This document shows positions 9,512-16,740 of a stretch of 19,926 nt of DNA, piece by piece. The stretch is taken from positions 1-19,926 of the forward strand of contig CAKVCG010000013.1 in NCBI GenBank assembly GCA_934725525.1. Direction: 5' to 3'. The position numbers were made by a program, and so were the translations under genes. Under the pieces are notes generated by a model, which saw nothing but the letters and a program-made list of their open reading frames with translations, was not told where the DNA came from and searched no databases. Origin of the DNA: an uncultured Brachyspira sp. GTDB lineage: Bacteria; Spirochaetota; Brachyspiria; Brachyspirales; Brachyspiraceae. Each line of letters opens with the position of its first letter. Positions within the stretch are counted from its first letter, which is position 1.

Positions 9512-9790
9512 ATGTTTAAAGTAAATATTATATTAAGAGGAAGAGTTCAGGGCGTAGGGTTCAGATACTACGCAAAAAAATGCGCTGACGAGATGAAAGT
9601 CGCGGGAAAAGTTTGGAATAATTATGACGGTTCGGTTGAAATTATAGTATATTTGGAAACTAAAAAGGAAATAGACGAGTTTGTGGAAAAAATGAAAAAA
9701 GGTCCCGATATGGCAAGCGTTAAAGAATCGAATGTGGTTATAATTCCGTCCGACCCGCCTGTTGACGAAACTTTTGAGATGGATAATTAA
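9512..9790 (+). CDS. acyP: Acylphosphatase
   Basis: This is a small cytoplasmic enzyme hydrolysing acyl phosphates such as acetyl phosphate. The 92 residues are the family size. The N-terminal signature GRVQGVGFRYY contains the catalytic arginine in the phosphate-binding loop, and the catalytic asparagine is in KVWNNYDGSVEI. No Shine-Dalgarno site is visible before the ATG. A TATAAT lies at 9484-9489, which would give a short leader of about 15 bases. It is followed 13 bases later by the LysM protein gene on the same strand, so the two may be co-transcribed. The physiological substrate is unknown. Confidence 0.93.
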   Translation: MFKVNIILRGRVQGVGFRYYAKKCADEMKVAGKVWNNYDGSVEIIVYLETKKEIDEFVEKMKKGPDMASVKESNVVIIPSDPPVDETFEMDN

Positions 9791-9803
9791 TAAATTAAAC
9801 GGT

Positions 9804-11507
9804 ATGATAAAAACAAATAATATTTTAAAAATATTTACGATTTTAATTTTATCTTATTCTCTATTTGGAGAAAACTATATAAATTATAAAGTAGAGAACG
9901 GAGACACTTTATACGGAATAGCTTTTTCGCATGGAATGTCCGCAAGCGAATTTTTGAGACTAAATAATATAGAAGACGCCGATAAATATAATCTTAAAAT
10001 TGGAGAGACGCTTAAAGTAAAAGAAAAAGAATATAGTCTGGTTTTCGATTCCGTCCATAAATCTTACGCTTTAAATGTCGATAAATCGAAATCCTACAAA
10101 AATTATAAAGTAAAAGACGGCGATACGGTTCTTGGGATAGCTTTTTCGCATGGAATGTCCGCAAGCGAATTTTGCACTATAAACAATATAAAAGATTTCA
10201 ATAAATATAATCTTAAAGTCGGAGAGATTTTAAAAGTAGCGAATAATAACGATAAAATTTCGATTGACAAAAAATCCGATAGTTCGACCGATAGAAATTC
10301 TATAGAAAATATAAAAAAAGAAATTGAAGCAAATATTCAAAAATCGCAAAATAATCAAAATAATTTTGAAATATATACGGTTAGAAGCGGAGATACGCTT
10401 TTTGGAATAGCGTTCGACAGCGATACTCCCGTTAATGATTTTTTAAGGATAAACAATATAGACGAGCCTTTGAAATATAAATTGAAAATCGGCGAAAAGT
10501 TAAAAATATATCCTCAAAAAAAGAATAGAATAAATAACTCCATAGACGATAAAAAAATAACTTCGGTTTATAAAGCAAAAAAAGGAGACACGCTTTCGGC
10601 GATAGCTATTAATAATTCAATGTCGTTAAACGAACTTCTCGAATTAAACGGATTGAACAGAGGCTATTTGCTTAAAATCGGGGACAATATAAAAGTCTAC
10701 AATAAAGTAAATTTGAATTTAAATAATAATCTTAATAATCAAAATTCTACTTCAAAAAAAGAATACAGAAAAATCGAAGATTATAAAATAAAAAAAGGAG
10801 ACACTTTAAGCGAAATTGCGCTTGCAAAAGGAATGGATTTAATTGAAATATATTCTTTAAATGGATTAAACGACAAATCTATAATTAAAGTTGACGAGAT
10901 AATAAAAGTTTACGCCGAAAGAGATAAAAAAACTACTTTTGTTGATTCCACTTATTCGGTTAAAAAAGGAGACACTTTATATTCTATAACCCGAAATCAT
11001 AAAATGGTTTTATCCGATTTGCTTAAATTAAACGATATAAAAGATTTGAATAATTATACTTTGCAGGCGGGCGCTACTTTGAAAGTAAAAATATTAAAAA
11101 CTATTTATACCGATTTTGACGATTTGCCCGAAAGTTCTTTTATTTTTCCATATATAGGAAGAATAGTTTCAAAATACGGAACGGACGAAAATAATTTGGC
11201 AAACAGAGGAATAAATATTTCGGGTAAAGCGGGCGATAAAGTCGTCGCCGCAGATTACGGAATAGTGGAATATTCGGACAATATAAGAGGTTTTGGAAAA
11301 GCTATTATTATAAAACATAAAAACGGATACACCACCGCATACGCTCATTTGTCGGATACGAAAGTTAAAGCGGGAGATATAGTAAACAAGGGAGATTATA
11401 TAGGAAATATCGGAGAGACGGGAATGGTAAACAAAAATCAACTTTATTTTAAAATCTCGTATCTGGGAATGCCGATTGACCCTTTGAGATTACTTCCTAA
11501 AGGTTAG
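9804..11507 (+). CDS. Six-LysM envelope protein with inactive M23/LytM domain (NlpD/EnvC-like)
   Basis: This is a predicted secreted peptidoglycan-binding protein of 567 residues. From the ATG at 9804 it begins with a signal peptide (MIKTNN, then a hydrophobic run ending YSLFG). An in-frame TTG at 9762 would overlap acyP and bury the signal, so it was rejected. Six LysM repeats are seen at about 27-72, 100-145, 190-236, 255-299, 326-370 and 383-428, each with a GDT core, separated by Asn/Lys-rich linkers. An M23-type domain follows (~445-560). Its zinc ligands are replaced: the HxGxD motif reads N467-R-G-I-N471, and the final HxH reads Q546-L-Y548. H515 (YAHLS) remains. It is therefore probably not a peptidase; the family precedent is EnvC/NlpD-type activators of amidases in cell separation. 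The cognate amidase is not in this window. Confidence 0.88.
   Translation: MIKTNNILKIFTILILSYSLFGENYINYKVENGDTLYGIAFSHGMSASEFLRLNNIEDADKYNLKIGETLKVKEKEYSLVFDSVHKSYALNVDKSKSYKNYKVKDGDTVLGIAFSHGMSASEFCTINNIKDFNKYNLKVGEILKVANNNDKISIDKKSDSSTDRNSIENIKKEIEANIQKSQNNQNNFEIYTVRSGDTLFGIAFDSDTPVNDFLRINNIDEPLKYKLKIGEKLKIYPQKKNRINNSIDDKKITSVYKAKKGDTLSAIAINNSMSLNELLELNGLNRGYLLKIGDNIKVYNKVNLNLNNNLNNQNSTSKKEYRKIEDYKIKKGDTLSEIALAKGMDLIEIYSLNGLNDKSIIKVDEIIKVYAERDKKTTFVDSTYSVKKGDTLYSITRNHKMVLSDLLKLNDIKDLNNYTLQAGATLKVKILKTIYTDFDDLPESSFIFPYIGRIVSKYGTDENNLANRGINISGKAGDKVVAADYGIVEYSDNIRGFGKAIIIKHKNGYTTAYAHLSDTKVKAGDIVNKGDYIGNIGETGMVNKNQLYFKISYLGMPIDPLRLLPKG
9918..9954 (+). repeat. 37-bp exact direct repeat inside LysM 1 (partner in LysM 2)
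   Basis: The 37 bases at 9918-9954 recur without change at 10137-10173, 219 bases (73 codons) later, in the same phase. They encode the IAFSHGMSASEF stretch of the first and second LysM domains. The other LysM repeats have diverged here. Confidence 0.9.
10137..10173 (+). repeat. 37-bp exact direct repeat inside LysM 2
   Basis: This is the second copy of the element at 9918-9954, identical over 37 bases. Confidence 0.9.
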
Positions 11508-12456
11508 TTTTTAATAAACCGCCTTGTTTAATATTTTTTTCTTTCATTTTTTTGATTATAGAATTTATAATTTCTCCTTTCGATTTTTTCCACTTCGGCG
11601 CTATCAAAGTCTCGCCCAAACTGTCGCCCGTAAGTCTCGCTATTATTATGTTTTCGCGCGTAAAACCTAAAACCTCCGAAATTAATTCTATATAAAAATC
11701 TTCGTCCAATGTAGGAAAATCATATTGACAAAAAATATTTTCAAAATAACTTCCTCTCACTATGTCGAGCTGATGAAATTTCACGGCGTCAATTTTTAAT
11801 TTTGAAACATCTTTAATCGTTTTAATCATATCGTTTTTATCTTCAATTATTATTTTATTATTTTCAATTCTTTTCGGAAGCCCAAAAATTATATGAACGC
11901 AGATTATAAGATTTTTGTAATTTTCTTTTATATTGTTAATAGAATCGACAAAAGATTTAAAATTATGCCCTCTGTTTATAAATAATAAAGTTTCATCGTT
12001 GGAAGATTGAATCCCGACTTCAAGCCAAATTTCTTTATCGTTTACTCTAGCCAAATCGTTTAAGGTTTTTAAAGTTTCTTCTTCGAGCATATCGCTTCTT
12101 GCGCCAAACATAAGCCCAACGCAATCGTCAAATTTTATTAGTTCGTTCGCGTGAAATAAAGATTCTTTTGAAGCTAATTTTGAGAGAGGAGTTCCAAGCT
12201 GAAAATATCCGTAATATTTTTTATATCTTTCTTTATAATTTTTGACTCCGTTTAGCCATTGATTTTTTATGTCATCCTCTTTAATGTATGGAGGTTTATA
12301 ACTTTCCAAATTACAAAATCGGCATCCTCCATCGTTTAATTTATGAGCGCATCCAAAATTTGTATTTATTGAAATTTTGCCGACTTTAATTTTGAATTTA
12401 TTTTTCGCATAATCGGAAAAAGAATAATAAGGTTTTTCATTATTAGAATTTTTCAT
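11497..12456 (-). CDS. Radical SAM protein, YhcC/TIGR01212-like
   Basis: This is a predicted [4Fe-4S] radical SAM enzyme of 319 residues. The cluster cysteines are C36, C45 and C48 (NTNFGC...GGCRFCN). The longer first gap, compared with CxxxCxxC, is typical of the YhcC-type family (TIGR01212). Further family features are YFQLGTPLSKL, WLEVGIQSSNDETLLFINRGH and CVHIIFGLP, which form the barrel strands. The substrate is unknown. An in-frame TTG at 12480 was rejected: it lies inside the promoter and has no Shine-Dalgarno site. The ATG at 12456 sits where transcription should start, suggesting a leaderless mRNA. The 3' end overlaps the convergent LysM gene by 11 bases, leaving no room for a terminator between them. 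Confidence 0.87.
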   Translation of the reverse strand: MKNSNNEKPYYSFSDYAKNKFKIKVGKISINTNFGCAHKLNDGGCRFCNLESYKPPYIKEDDIKNQWLNGVKNYKERYKKYYGYFQLGTPLSKLASKESLFHANELIKFDDCVGLMFGARSDMLEEETLKTLNDLARVNDKEIWLEVGIQSSNDETLLFINRGHNFKSFVDSINNIKENYKNLIICVHIIFGLPKRIENNKIIIEDKNDMIKTIKDVSKLKIDAVKFHQLDIVRGSYFENIFCQYDFPTLDEDFYIELISEVLGFTRENIIIARLTGDSLGETLIAPKWKKSKGEIINSIIKKMKEKNIKQGGLLKTNL

Positions 12457-12490
12457 TGACAAAGTATATAAGAGGGGCAATATTTGTCAA
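12456..12490 (-). promoter_or_regulatory. Promoter of the radical SAM gene inside an inverted repeat; probable leaderless start
   Basis: On the - strand TTGACA (12485-12490) and TATACT (12463-12468) are 16 bases apart, and the ATG begins 7 bases after the -10 box. An 8-bp perfect inverted repeat (TTGACAAA at 12456-12463, TTTGTCAA at 12483-12490) brackets the promoter. The + strand reading gives TTGACA, 17 bases, AATATT, a weaker promoter toward the transaldolase gene. Confidence 0.6.
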
Positions 12491-12501
12491 ATAAAAAAAC
12501 C

Positions 12502-12532
12502 GTCATTGCGAGCCTCAACAGAAGTAAAGCAT
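12502..12532 (+). repeat. Degenerate GTCATTGC-type element, copy B
   Basis: The left flank GTCATTGCGAG is intact. The right flank is decayed (GAAGTAAAGCATC instead of GAAGCAATC) and the core hairpin is lost. It lies between the radical SAM gene and the transaldolase promoter. Confidence 0.55.
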
Positions 12533-12547
12533 CTATACGAATAACGA

Positions 12548-12576
12548 TTGATAAAATTATTACAAAATTATATAAT
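12548..12576 (+). promoter_or_regulatory. Transaldolase promoter
   Basis: TTGATA (12548-12553), a 17-base spacer and a perfect TATAAT (12571-12576) predict a start near 12583. The leader would be about 30 bases and contains AGGAG at 12600-12604, eight bases before the ATG. Confidence 0.75.
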
Positions 12577-12612
12577 GCATAAAAAATAAATTAATCATTA
12601 GGAGAAAATTTC

Positions 12613-13266
12613 ATGAGATTTTTTATAGACACCGCGAATGTGGAAGATATAAAAAAAGCTAACGATATGGGAGTAATATGCGGAGTTACTACAAATCCGT
12701 CTTTGATAGCGAAAGAAGGAAAAAATTTTAACGATGTTATTAAAGAAATTACTTCTATAGTTGACGGACCTATTTCGGGAGAAGTTAAAGCGACAACGAT
12801 TAAAGCGGAAGATATGATTACGGAAGCGAGAGAGATTGCTAAAATTCATAAAAATATGGTTGTAAAAATTCCTATGACTGTAGAAGGATTAAAGGCGGTT
12901 AAAGTTTTGTCGAAAGAAGGAATAAAAACTAATGTCACTTTAATATTTTCCGCAAATCAGGCTTTGCTTGCCGCAAGAGCGGGAGCGACTTATGTTTCGC
13001 CTTTTTTGGGAAGATTGGACGATATTTCTACCGATGGACTCGAACTTATAAGAACGATAGCCGATATTTTTGCCACGCATGATATTGACACGGAAATAAT
13101 TTCCGCAAGCGTTAGACATCCGATACATGTTACCGAATGCGCGTTGGCGGGAGCGGATATTGCCACCGTTCCTTATAATGTTATAGAGCAGATGACGAAA
13201 CATCCTCTAACCGAGCAGGGAATAGAAAAATTCAAAAAAGACTACGAAGCGGTATTCGGCAAATAA
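12613..13266 (+). CDS. Small transaldolase / fructose-6-phosphate aldolase-like protein (TalC/MipB type)
   Basis: This is a cytoplasmic class I aldolase of the short transaldolase family, 217 residues against about 315 for classical TalB. The N-terminal [16 protein letters not shown] and [12 protein letters not shown] are family signatures. The Schiff-base lysine is K85 in [36 protein letters not shown] and [25 protein letters not shown] complete the barrel. In the pentose phosphate pathway it would move dihydroxyacetone units between sugar phosphates. Some relatives instead cleave fructose 6-phosphate; the sequence alone does not decide this here. A strong promoter and AGGAG precede it. It is a single-gene unit converging on plsY. 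Confidence 0.92.
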   Translation: MRFFIDTANVEDIKKANDMGVICGVTTNPSLIAKEGKNFNDVIKEITSIVDGPISGEVKATTIKAEDMITEAREIAKIHKNMVVKIPMTVEGLKAVKVLSKEGIKTNVTLIFSANQALLAARAGATYVSPFLGRLDDISTDGLELIRTIADIFATHDIDTEIISASVRHPIHVTECALAGADIATVPYNVIEQMTKHPLTEQGIEKFKKDYEAVFGK

Positions 13267-13299
13267 ATTTACTTAAAGAATAAATTTAAATTATTTTTA

Positions 13300-13366
13300 G
13301 GCGATTAAAAAGTTTTTCGTTAATTATAAATATAAATTATTTTTTTGAAAAACTATTTTCTTCGCC
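13300..13366. terminator. Possible weak terminator hairpin between transaldolase and plsY
   Basis: GGCGA (13300-13304) and GTTTTTC (13312-13318) pair with GAAAAAC (13347-13353) and TCGCC (13362-13366), with a short TAATT/AATTA pairing inside. It overlaps the last codons of plsY. The pairing is interrupted, so confidence is modest. Confidence 0.4.
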
Positions 13367-13975
13367 TTTTAATAATCTTTTATAATTCGGTATATGTTTT
13401 ATTATTATAAACAAAGCCAAAAGTATAGTTATAGGAAGTAGGAGTTTATAATCTATATTAAAAAATATTCTATATAAAAAATTAATCTTAAAATACAAAA
13501 TTGTCAAAACAATCGGAAACATTATCGCTCCAACCGTGCTTCCAATTGCAACAGTTTTCTTTGAAGCGAATAAACCTATAAAGAAAAATATCATCGTAAT
13601 AACCAAACTTATAGGAGCAAGCATAAACATAGTTCCCGCGCTTGTCGCCACCCCCTTTCCGCCTTTGAACCCCAAAAATATTGAAAATATATGCCCGATT
13701 ATCGCGGCGACTCCGCATAAAATTAAAATATTATTTTGTCCTTTCAATATAAACGAAGGAATCAAAACGGCGATTATTCCCTTTCCAATATCGCAGAAAT
13801 AGGCGAGTATTCCCGCTTTTTTTCCGCATAATCTTAAAACATTGCTCGCTCCGGGATTTGCGCTTCCTTCATGCCTTACATCATGCCCGTTCGCTTTTCC
13901 GATTATAAACGAAAACGGAATCGCTCCGATTAAATAAGATATTAAGACGCTTATAATTATTTTGATTATATTCAT
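13337..13975 (-). CDS. plsY: Acyl-phosphate:glycerol-3-phosphate acyltransferase PlsY
   Basis: PlsY transfers an acyl group from acyl phosphate to glycerol 3-phosphate, the first step of phospholipid synthesis, in the inner membrane. About 212 residues form several hydrophobic segments. The three cytoplasmic motifs are present: GSANPGASN near residue 40, GHIFSIFLGFKGGKGVAT near 95-112, and IIIKHIPNYKRLLKGEE near the C-terminus. The ATG at 13975 is chosen because the protein then starts directly before the first membrane segment and GAGTGG lies upstream. A GTG three codons earlier (13984) is possible. It follows der by a short gap and is probably co-transcribed. The partner PlsX is not in the window. 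Confidence 0.94.
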   Translation of the reverse strand: MNIIKIIISVLISYLIGAIPFSFIIGKANGHDVRHEGSANPGASNVLRLCGKKAGILAYFCDIGKGIIAVLIPSFILKGQNNILILCGVAAIIGHIFSIFLGFKGGKGVATSAGTMFMLAPISLVITMIFFFIGLFASKKTVAIGSTVGAIMFPIVLTILYFKINFLYRIFFNIDYKLLLPITILLALFIIIKHIPNYKRLLKGEENSFSKK

Positions 13976-14010
13976 TTTTTCCACTCTTTTTATATTTTTA
14001 TTAAAATTTT

Positions 14011-15396
14011 TTAACTTTCTTTCTTACTTCTCTTTTTGAAATTAAGAATTATCGGAGTTCCTCTAAAATCGAATATCTCTCTAAATTTATTTTCTAAATA
14101 TCTTTTATAATGAGAATTTAGTTTTTGAGGATGATTGCAAAATATCGCGAAAGCTGGGGGATTGATTCCCGTTTGAGTCGCGTAAAAAATCTTAAAAGGA
14201 TTTCCTCCCGCCGATATCGTATATTCTCTTGTCGCTCTAACAAAAGTTTCGGTAAGCGAATGAGTTTCAAATTTCTGTCTTCTTGTTTTAGCCACTCTAA
14301 TCGCCAAAGATAAAAGTTTTTCGGCGTCTTTTTTTCGAGTCGCCGACACTTTAGCGTAAAAAACATAATTTAAAACGGGAAAAGTTTCTTTCATATAATT
14401 TTGATAATCGTTCCAAGTTATTCCTTTCTCTCTAATATCCCATTTATTTGCGGCGATTACTATTCCTTTTTTTCTTTCAATTATCAAATTCGCTATCGTT
14501 TTATCTTGTTCCGTTAAACCCTCGAATACATCGAGCATAAGAATACAAACATCGGAAGCTTCTATTGATTTTATCGCTCTGTTTACGCTATAATATTCTA
14601 TATCGGAATTTACATTTTTCTTTTTTCTTATCCCCGCCGTGTCTATCAAACAAATCGCATCTCCGTTAAAATCAAAAGTTTCGTCTATCGGGTCTCTTGT
14701 AGTCCCCGCGATATTTGAAACGATGCTTCTTTCCTTTCCGATTAAAGTATTTAAAAGAGTCGACTTTCCAGCGTTAGGTTTTCCGACTATAGCTATATTT
14801 ATTTTATTTTCTTCAATATTATTTTTTTTCGTTTTTTCAAATTCTTCTAAATTTTCATTTTTATTTGATTTTTTAAATTCTTTTTTCAAATTATTTTTAT
14901 CAAGGCTTCTATATATATTCAAAATTTTTTCTTTCAAATCTTCTATTCCTTTATTATGTTCGGCGCTTATTCCGACCATTTCCTTTATTCCGAGCGAGTA
15001 GAATTCGTTTATTAATTGATTATGCGAATCGGCGTCAATTTTATTAATAACAAGTATTATCGGTTTATTCGTTTTTCTTATCGCGTTTATAAAATGTCTA
15101 TCGTCTGGATGGCTTTGATGAGCGTCAACCAAAAATAAAAGTATATCGGATTCTTCGGTCGCGGTTTTTAATGCCTTCTCTCTCACTTTTTCATTTAAAA
15201 TATCTTCGCTTGTGTCGAGCAGTCCGCCCGTATCGAATATATTGAATTCTATTCCGTTAATATAAATTTTTTCTACGCTTATATCTCGCGTCACTCCAGC
15301 GGTAGAATCTACTATAGATTTTCTTCTTCCTACTAATCTATTGAAAAGAGTGGACTTTCCCACATTTGGTCTTCCGAGTATGGCGATATTTTTCAC
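14011..15396 (-). CDS. der: Ribosome biogenesis GTPase Der (EngA)
   Basis: Der is a cytoplasmic double GTPase needed for 50S subunit assembly. In 461 residues, GTPase domain 1 shows GRPNVGKS (8-15), DTGG (55-58) and NKID (118-121). Domain 2 shows GKPNAGKS (205-212), DTAG (252-255) and NKWD (317-320). A C-terminal KH-like domain follows (NPPAFAIFCNHPQKL...). The linker between the G domains (~165-198) is unusually rich in Lys, Glu and Asn. The start is GTG at 15396; the G1 motif begins only seven residues later, so the start cannot be far off, though no Shine-Dalgarno site is visible. It is the first gene of a der-plsY pair. Confidence 0.96.
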   Translation of the reverse strand: MKNIAILGRPNVGKSTLFNRLVGRRKSIVDSTAGVTRDISVEKIYINGIEFNIFDTGGLLDTSEDILNEKVREKALKTATEESDILLFLVDAHQSHPDDRHFINAIRKTNKPIILVINKIDADSHNQLINEFYSLGIKEMVGISAEHNKGIEDLKEKILNIYRSLDKNNLKKEFKKSNKNENLEEFEKTKKNNIEENKINIAIVGKPNAGKSTLLNTLIGKERSIVSNIAGTTRDPIDETFDFNGDAICLIDTAGIRKKKNVNSDIEYYSVNRAIKSIEASDVCILMLDVFEGLTEQDKTIANLIIERKKGIVIAANKWDIREKGITWNDYQNYMKETFPVLNYVFYAKVSATRKKDAEKLLSLAIRVAKTRRQKFETHSLTETFVRATREYTISAGGNPFKIFYATQTGINPPAFAIFCNHPQKLNSHYKRYLENKFREIFDFRGTPIILNFKKRSKKES

Positions 15397-15488
15397 AATT
15401 TATTTTATTAAATTTAGTTTTTAATTCTATAATATCATAGTTTTTAATATTTTTCTATAATTAATTTATGAGAAAAAGATTTATATTT

Positions 15489-15545
15489 CTAAAAATAATA
15501 TGTTATCTAGCAATCTGTATTAAAAATCAAAGTCGTTCCGCTCGA
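15489..15545 (-). pseudogene. Relic 3' end of an outer-membrane protein gene
   Basis: Read on the - strand, the last ~19 codons give SSGTTLIFNTDC, a stop, then ITYYF and a stop. This matches the C-terminus of the intact outer-membrane protein at 17048-18307 (TSGSTSLILNASTGITWYF) at about 10 of 16 positions without gaps. One codon that is Gly in the intact gene is a stop here. The similarity continues past the stop codon (15452-15488 against 17011-17047), including a shared TTTATGAGAAA. No further upstream match was seen, so only the tail survives. It is short, but the combined coding and downstream match makes chance unlikely. Confidence 0.6.
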
Positions 15546-15607
15546 ATAGGCTGGGTCTAAATTTACACATTTATATAAATAACTCTATAATAAAAATTAT
15601 AAATACT

Positions 15608-15635
15608 TTGACAAATAAAATTATTTTGTTATAAT
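15608..15635 (+). promoter_or_regulatory. Consensus promoter of the Rpn gene, probably leaderless
   Basis: There is a perfect TTGACA (15608-15613), a 16-base spacer and a perfect TATAAT (15630-15635). The ATG at 15642 is seven bases downstream of the -10 box, so transcription should begin at or next to it. No Shine-Dalgarno site can fit. Confidence 0.75.
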
Positions 15636-16200
15636 ATTTTTATGAATAAAAAACCTTTTAATGCATTAAATGATTGTTTTGTTCGGTATTTTTTCACGGA
15701 CAAAGGAGGCGAGAAAGTTTTACTTGACTTTATAAACGCCGTTATGATTAGCGCCGACATGAAAACTTTTAAAGCCGTTGAAATATTGAACCCGTTTAAT
15801 CTAAAGAGGCACTATAAAGATAAAGAAACTATTGTCGATGTTAAATGCATTACGAAAAATGGAACGGTTGTAATTATCGAAGTTCAATTATCTGGCAATT
15901 CAAGATTTCCCGAAAGAATATTATATTATTGGTCTGCAAATTATAGTAAACTTTTAAAGAAAGGCGAAGAGTATGAAGATTTGACGCCTGTAATTAGTAT
16001 CAATCTTCTTAATTTTAATTTGAATAAAAAGAATAGCAATGTGCATAGCTGTTATATGATTTACGATACAAAAAACGCAAGGTTGCTAACCGACCATTTG
16101 CAAATACATATGATAGAATTAAAGAAATTTAAATTCAAAGATAATGATTTAAAAAAGGATTTAAATTATTGGCTTGAATTTTTCACTACAAATAATATGG

Positions 16201-16220
16201 CACGACTGTGCGCAGTAGCG
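16201..16220 (+). mobile_element. 20-nt insertion that shifts the Rpn frame
   Basis: This is a short G+C-rich segment in an A+T-rich gene. Its ends, GCACGACT (counting the preceding G at 16200) and GCGCAG-T-AGCGA (running one base into the flank), match the two ends of the first unit of the repeat at 5580-5609, with the middle missing. Deleting it restores the reading frame exactly. Confidence 0.55.
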
Positions 16221-16405
16221 AGGAGTATATGTCAGAGATAGTAAAAGAAAAACCTATAATGGAAGAAGCTCACAAGAGGTATAATAATTTTATTAGAAGT
16301 CGATTAATGATGTCGGAATATGAGAAGAAAGAAATCTATCAATACGATAAACAAATAATGCTTAAAGAAGAAAGACAAGAAGGAATTAAAGAAGGAATTA
16401 AAAAA

Positions 16406-16453
16406 GGAAAACTTGAAGGAATAAAAGAAGGAAAACTTGAAGGAATAAAAGAA
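16406..16453 (+). repeat. 24-bp exact tandem repeat in the Rpn gene tail
   Basis: Two identical 24-bp units (16406-16429 and 16430-16453) encode GKLEGIKE twice, within a longer run of EGIKEG-type codons. Copy-number change here would be in frame. Confidence 0.85.
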
Positions 16454-16643
16454 GGCGAAAAAAATAAAGCAATCTCAATGGCAAAATCAATGAAAGCAAA
16501 AAACATGGATATTAATCTTATAAGCGAAATTACAGGCTTAACCATTAAAGAAATAAATAAACTATAAAATAGACTTAATATTAATTTATTAGGACTTTTA
16601 TTTTTAAAATCAAATTTTTACTAAAATCTATGAAAATATAATA

Positions 16644-16685
16644 ACAAGGGGCTCGCCATAGGCGTCCCTACGGGAAGCTCCTTGT
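16644..16685. repeat. Fully paired three-way-junction element
   Basis: An outer 10-bp stem (16644-16653 ACAAGGGGCT with 16676-16685 AGCTCCTTGT, one G-T wobble) encloses two hairpins. These are CGCC-ATA-GGCG (16654-16664) and TCCC-TAC-GGGA (16665-16675). Every base outside the two three-base loops is paired. It is intergenic, in the 480-base gap between the Rpn gene and the outer-membrane protein gene. Confidence 0.8.
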
Positions 16686-16709
16686 GTTAACAATTCATGA
16701 AAAAGAATG

Positions 16710-16729
16710 CAAGGGGCTTCAGCCCCTTG
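16710..16729. repeat. Simple hairpin sharing the outer stem of the three-way element
   Basis: CAAGGGGCT pairs perfectly with AGCCCCTTG across a two-base TC gap. The arms match the outer stem of the element at 16644-16685, but the two inner hairpins are absent. Confidence 0.8.
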
Positions 16730-16740
16730 TTATAATGTCT

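Larger units (their letters stand above)
15642..16567 (+). pseudogene. Rpn-family PD-(D/E)XK nuclease / putative transposase, broken by a 20-nt insertion
   Basis: The product resembles the Rpn/PDDEXK_2 family, linked to recombination and often labelled putative transposase. The first frame (15642-16241) starts MNKKPFNALNDCFVRYFF and carries the nuclease core D66 ... E80-x-Q82 (IVDVKCI, VVIIEVQL). It ends early after 12 foreign residues. The rest of the protein continues in another frame to 16567: EEYMSEIVKEKPIMEEAHKRY, then Lys/Glu/Gly repeats and a C-terminal helix pair. Removing the 20 bases at 16201-16220 restores one frame of 301 residues with NNMEEYMSEI at the join. Two separate proteins could still be made, because a GTG at 16208 opens the second frame. 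The nuclease core itself is intact, so the truncated product might keep activity. Confidence 0.8.

Noticed and set aside
9762..9803. Earlier TTG start for the LysM protein
   Set aside because: It overlaps acyP and would place 14 residues before the signal peptide.
12457..12480. Earlier TTG start for the radical SAM protein
   Set aside because: The codons lie within the promoter between -35 and -10 and have no Shine-Dalgarno site.
16140..16240. Programmed -1 frameshift at the AAAAAAG run (16151-16157) joining the two Rpn frames
   Set aside because: The second frame meets TGA at 16175 and TAA at 16193, so a shift there would not be productive. The 20-nt insertion explains the break exactly.
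16339..16545. Pro/Ser/Phe-rich reading frame opposite the Rpn gene tail
   Set aside because: It is an antisense shadow of the EGIKEG repeat codons.
16644..16685. Cloverleaf-like fold, possible tRNA
   Set aside because: It is only 42 bases, with no anticodon arm, T-loop motif or CCA end.
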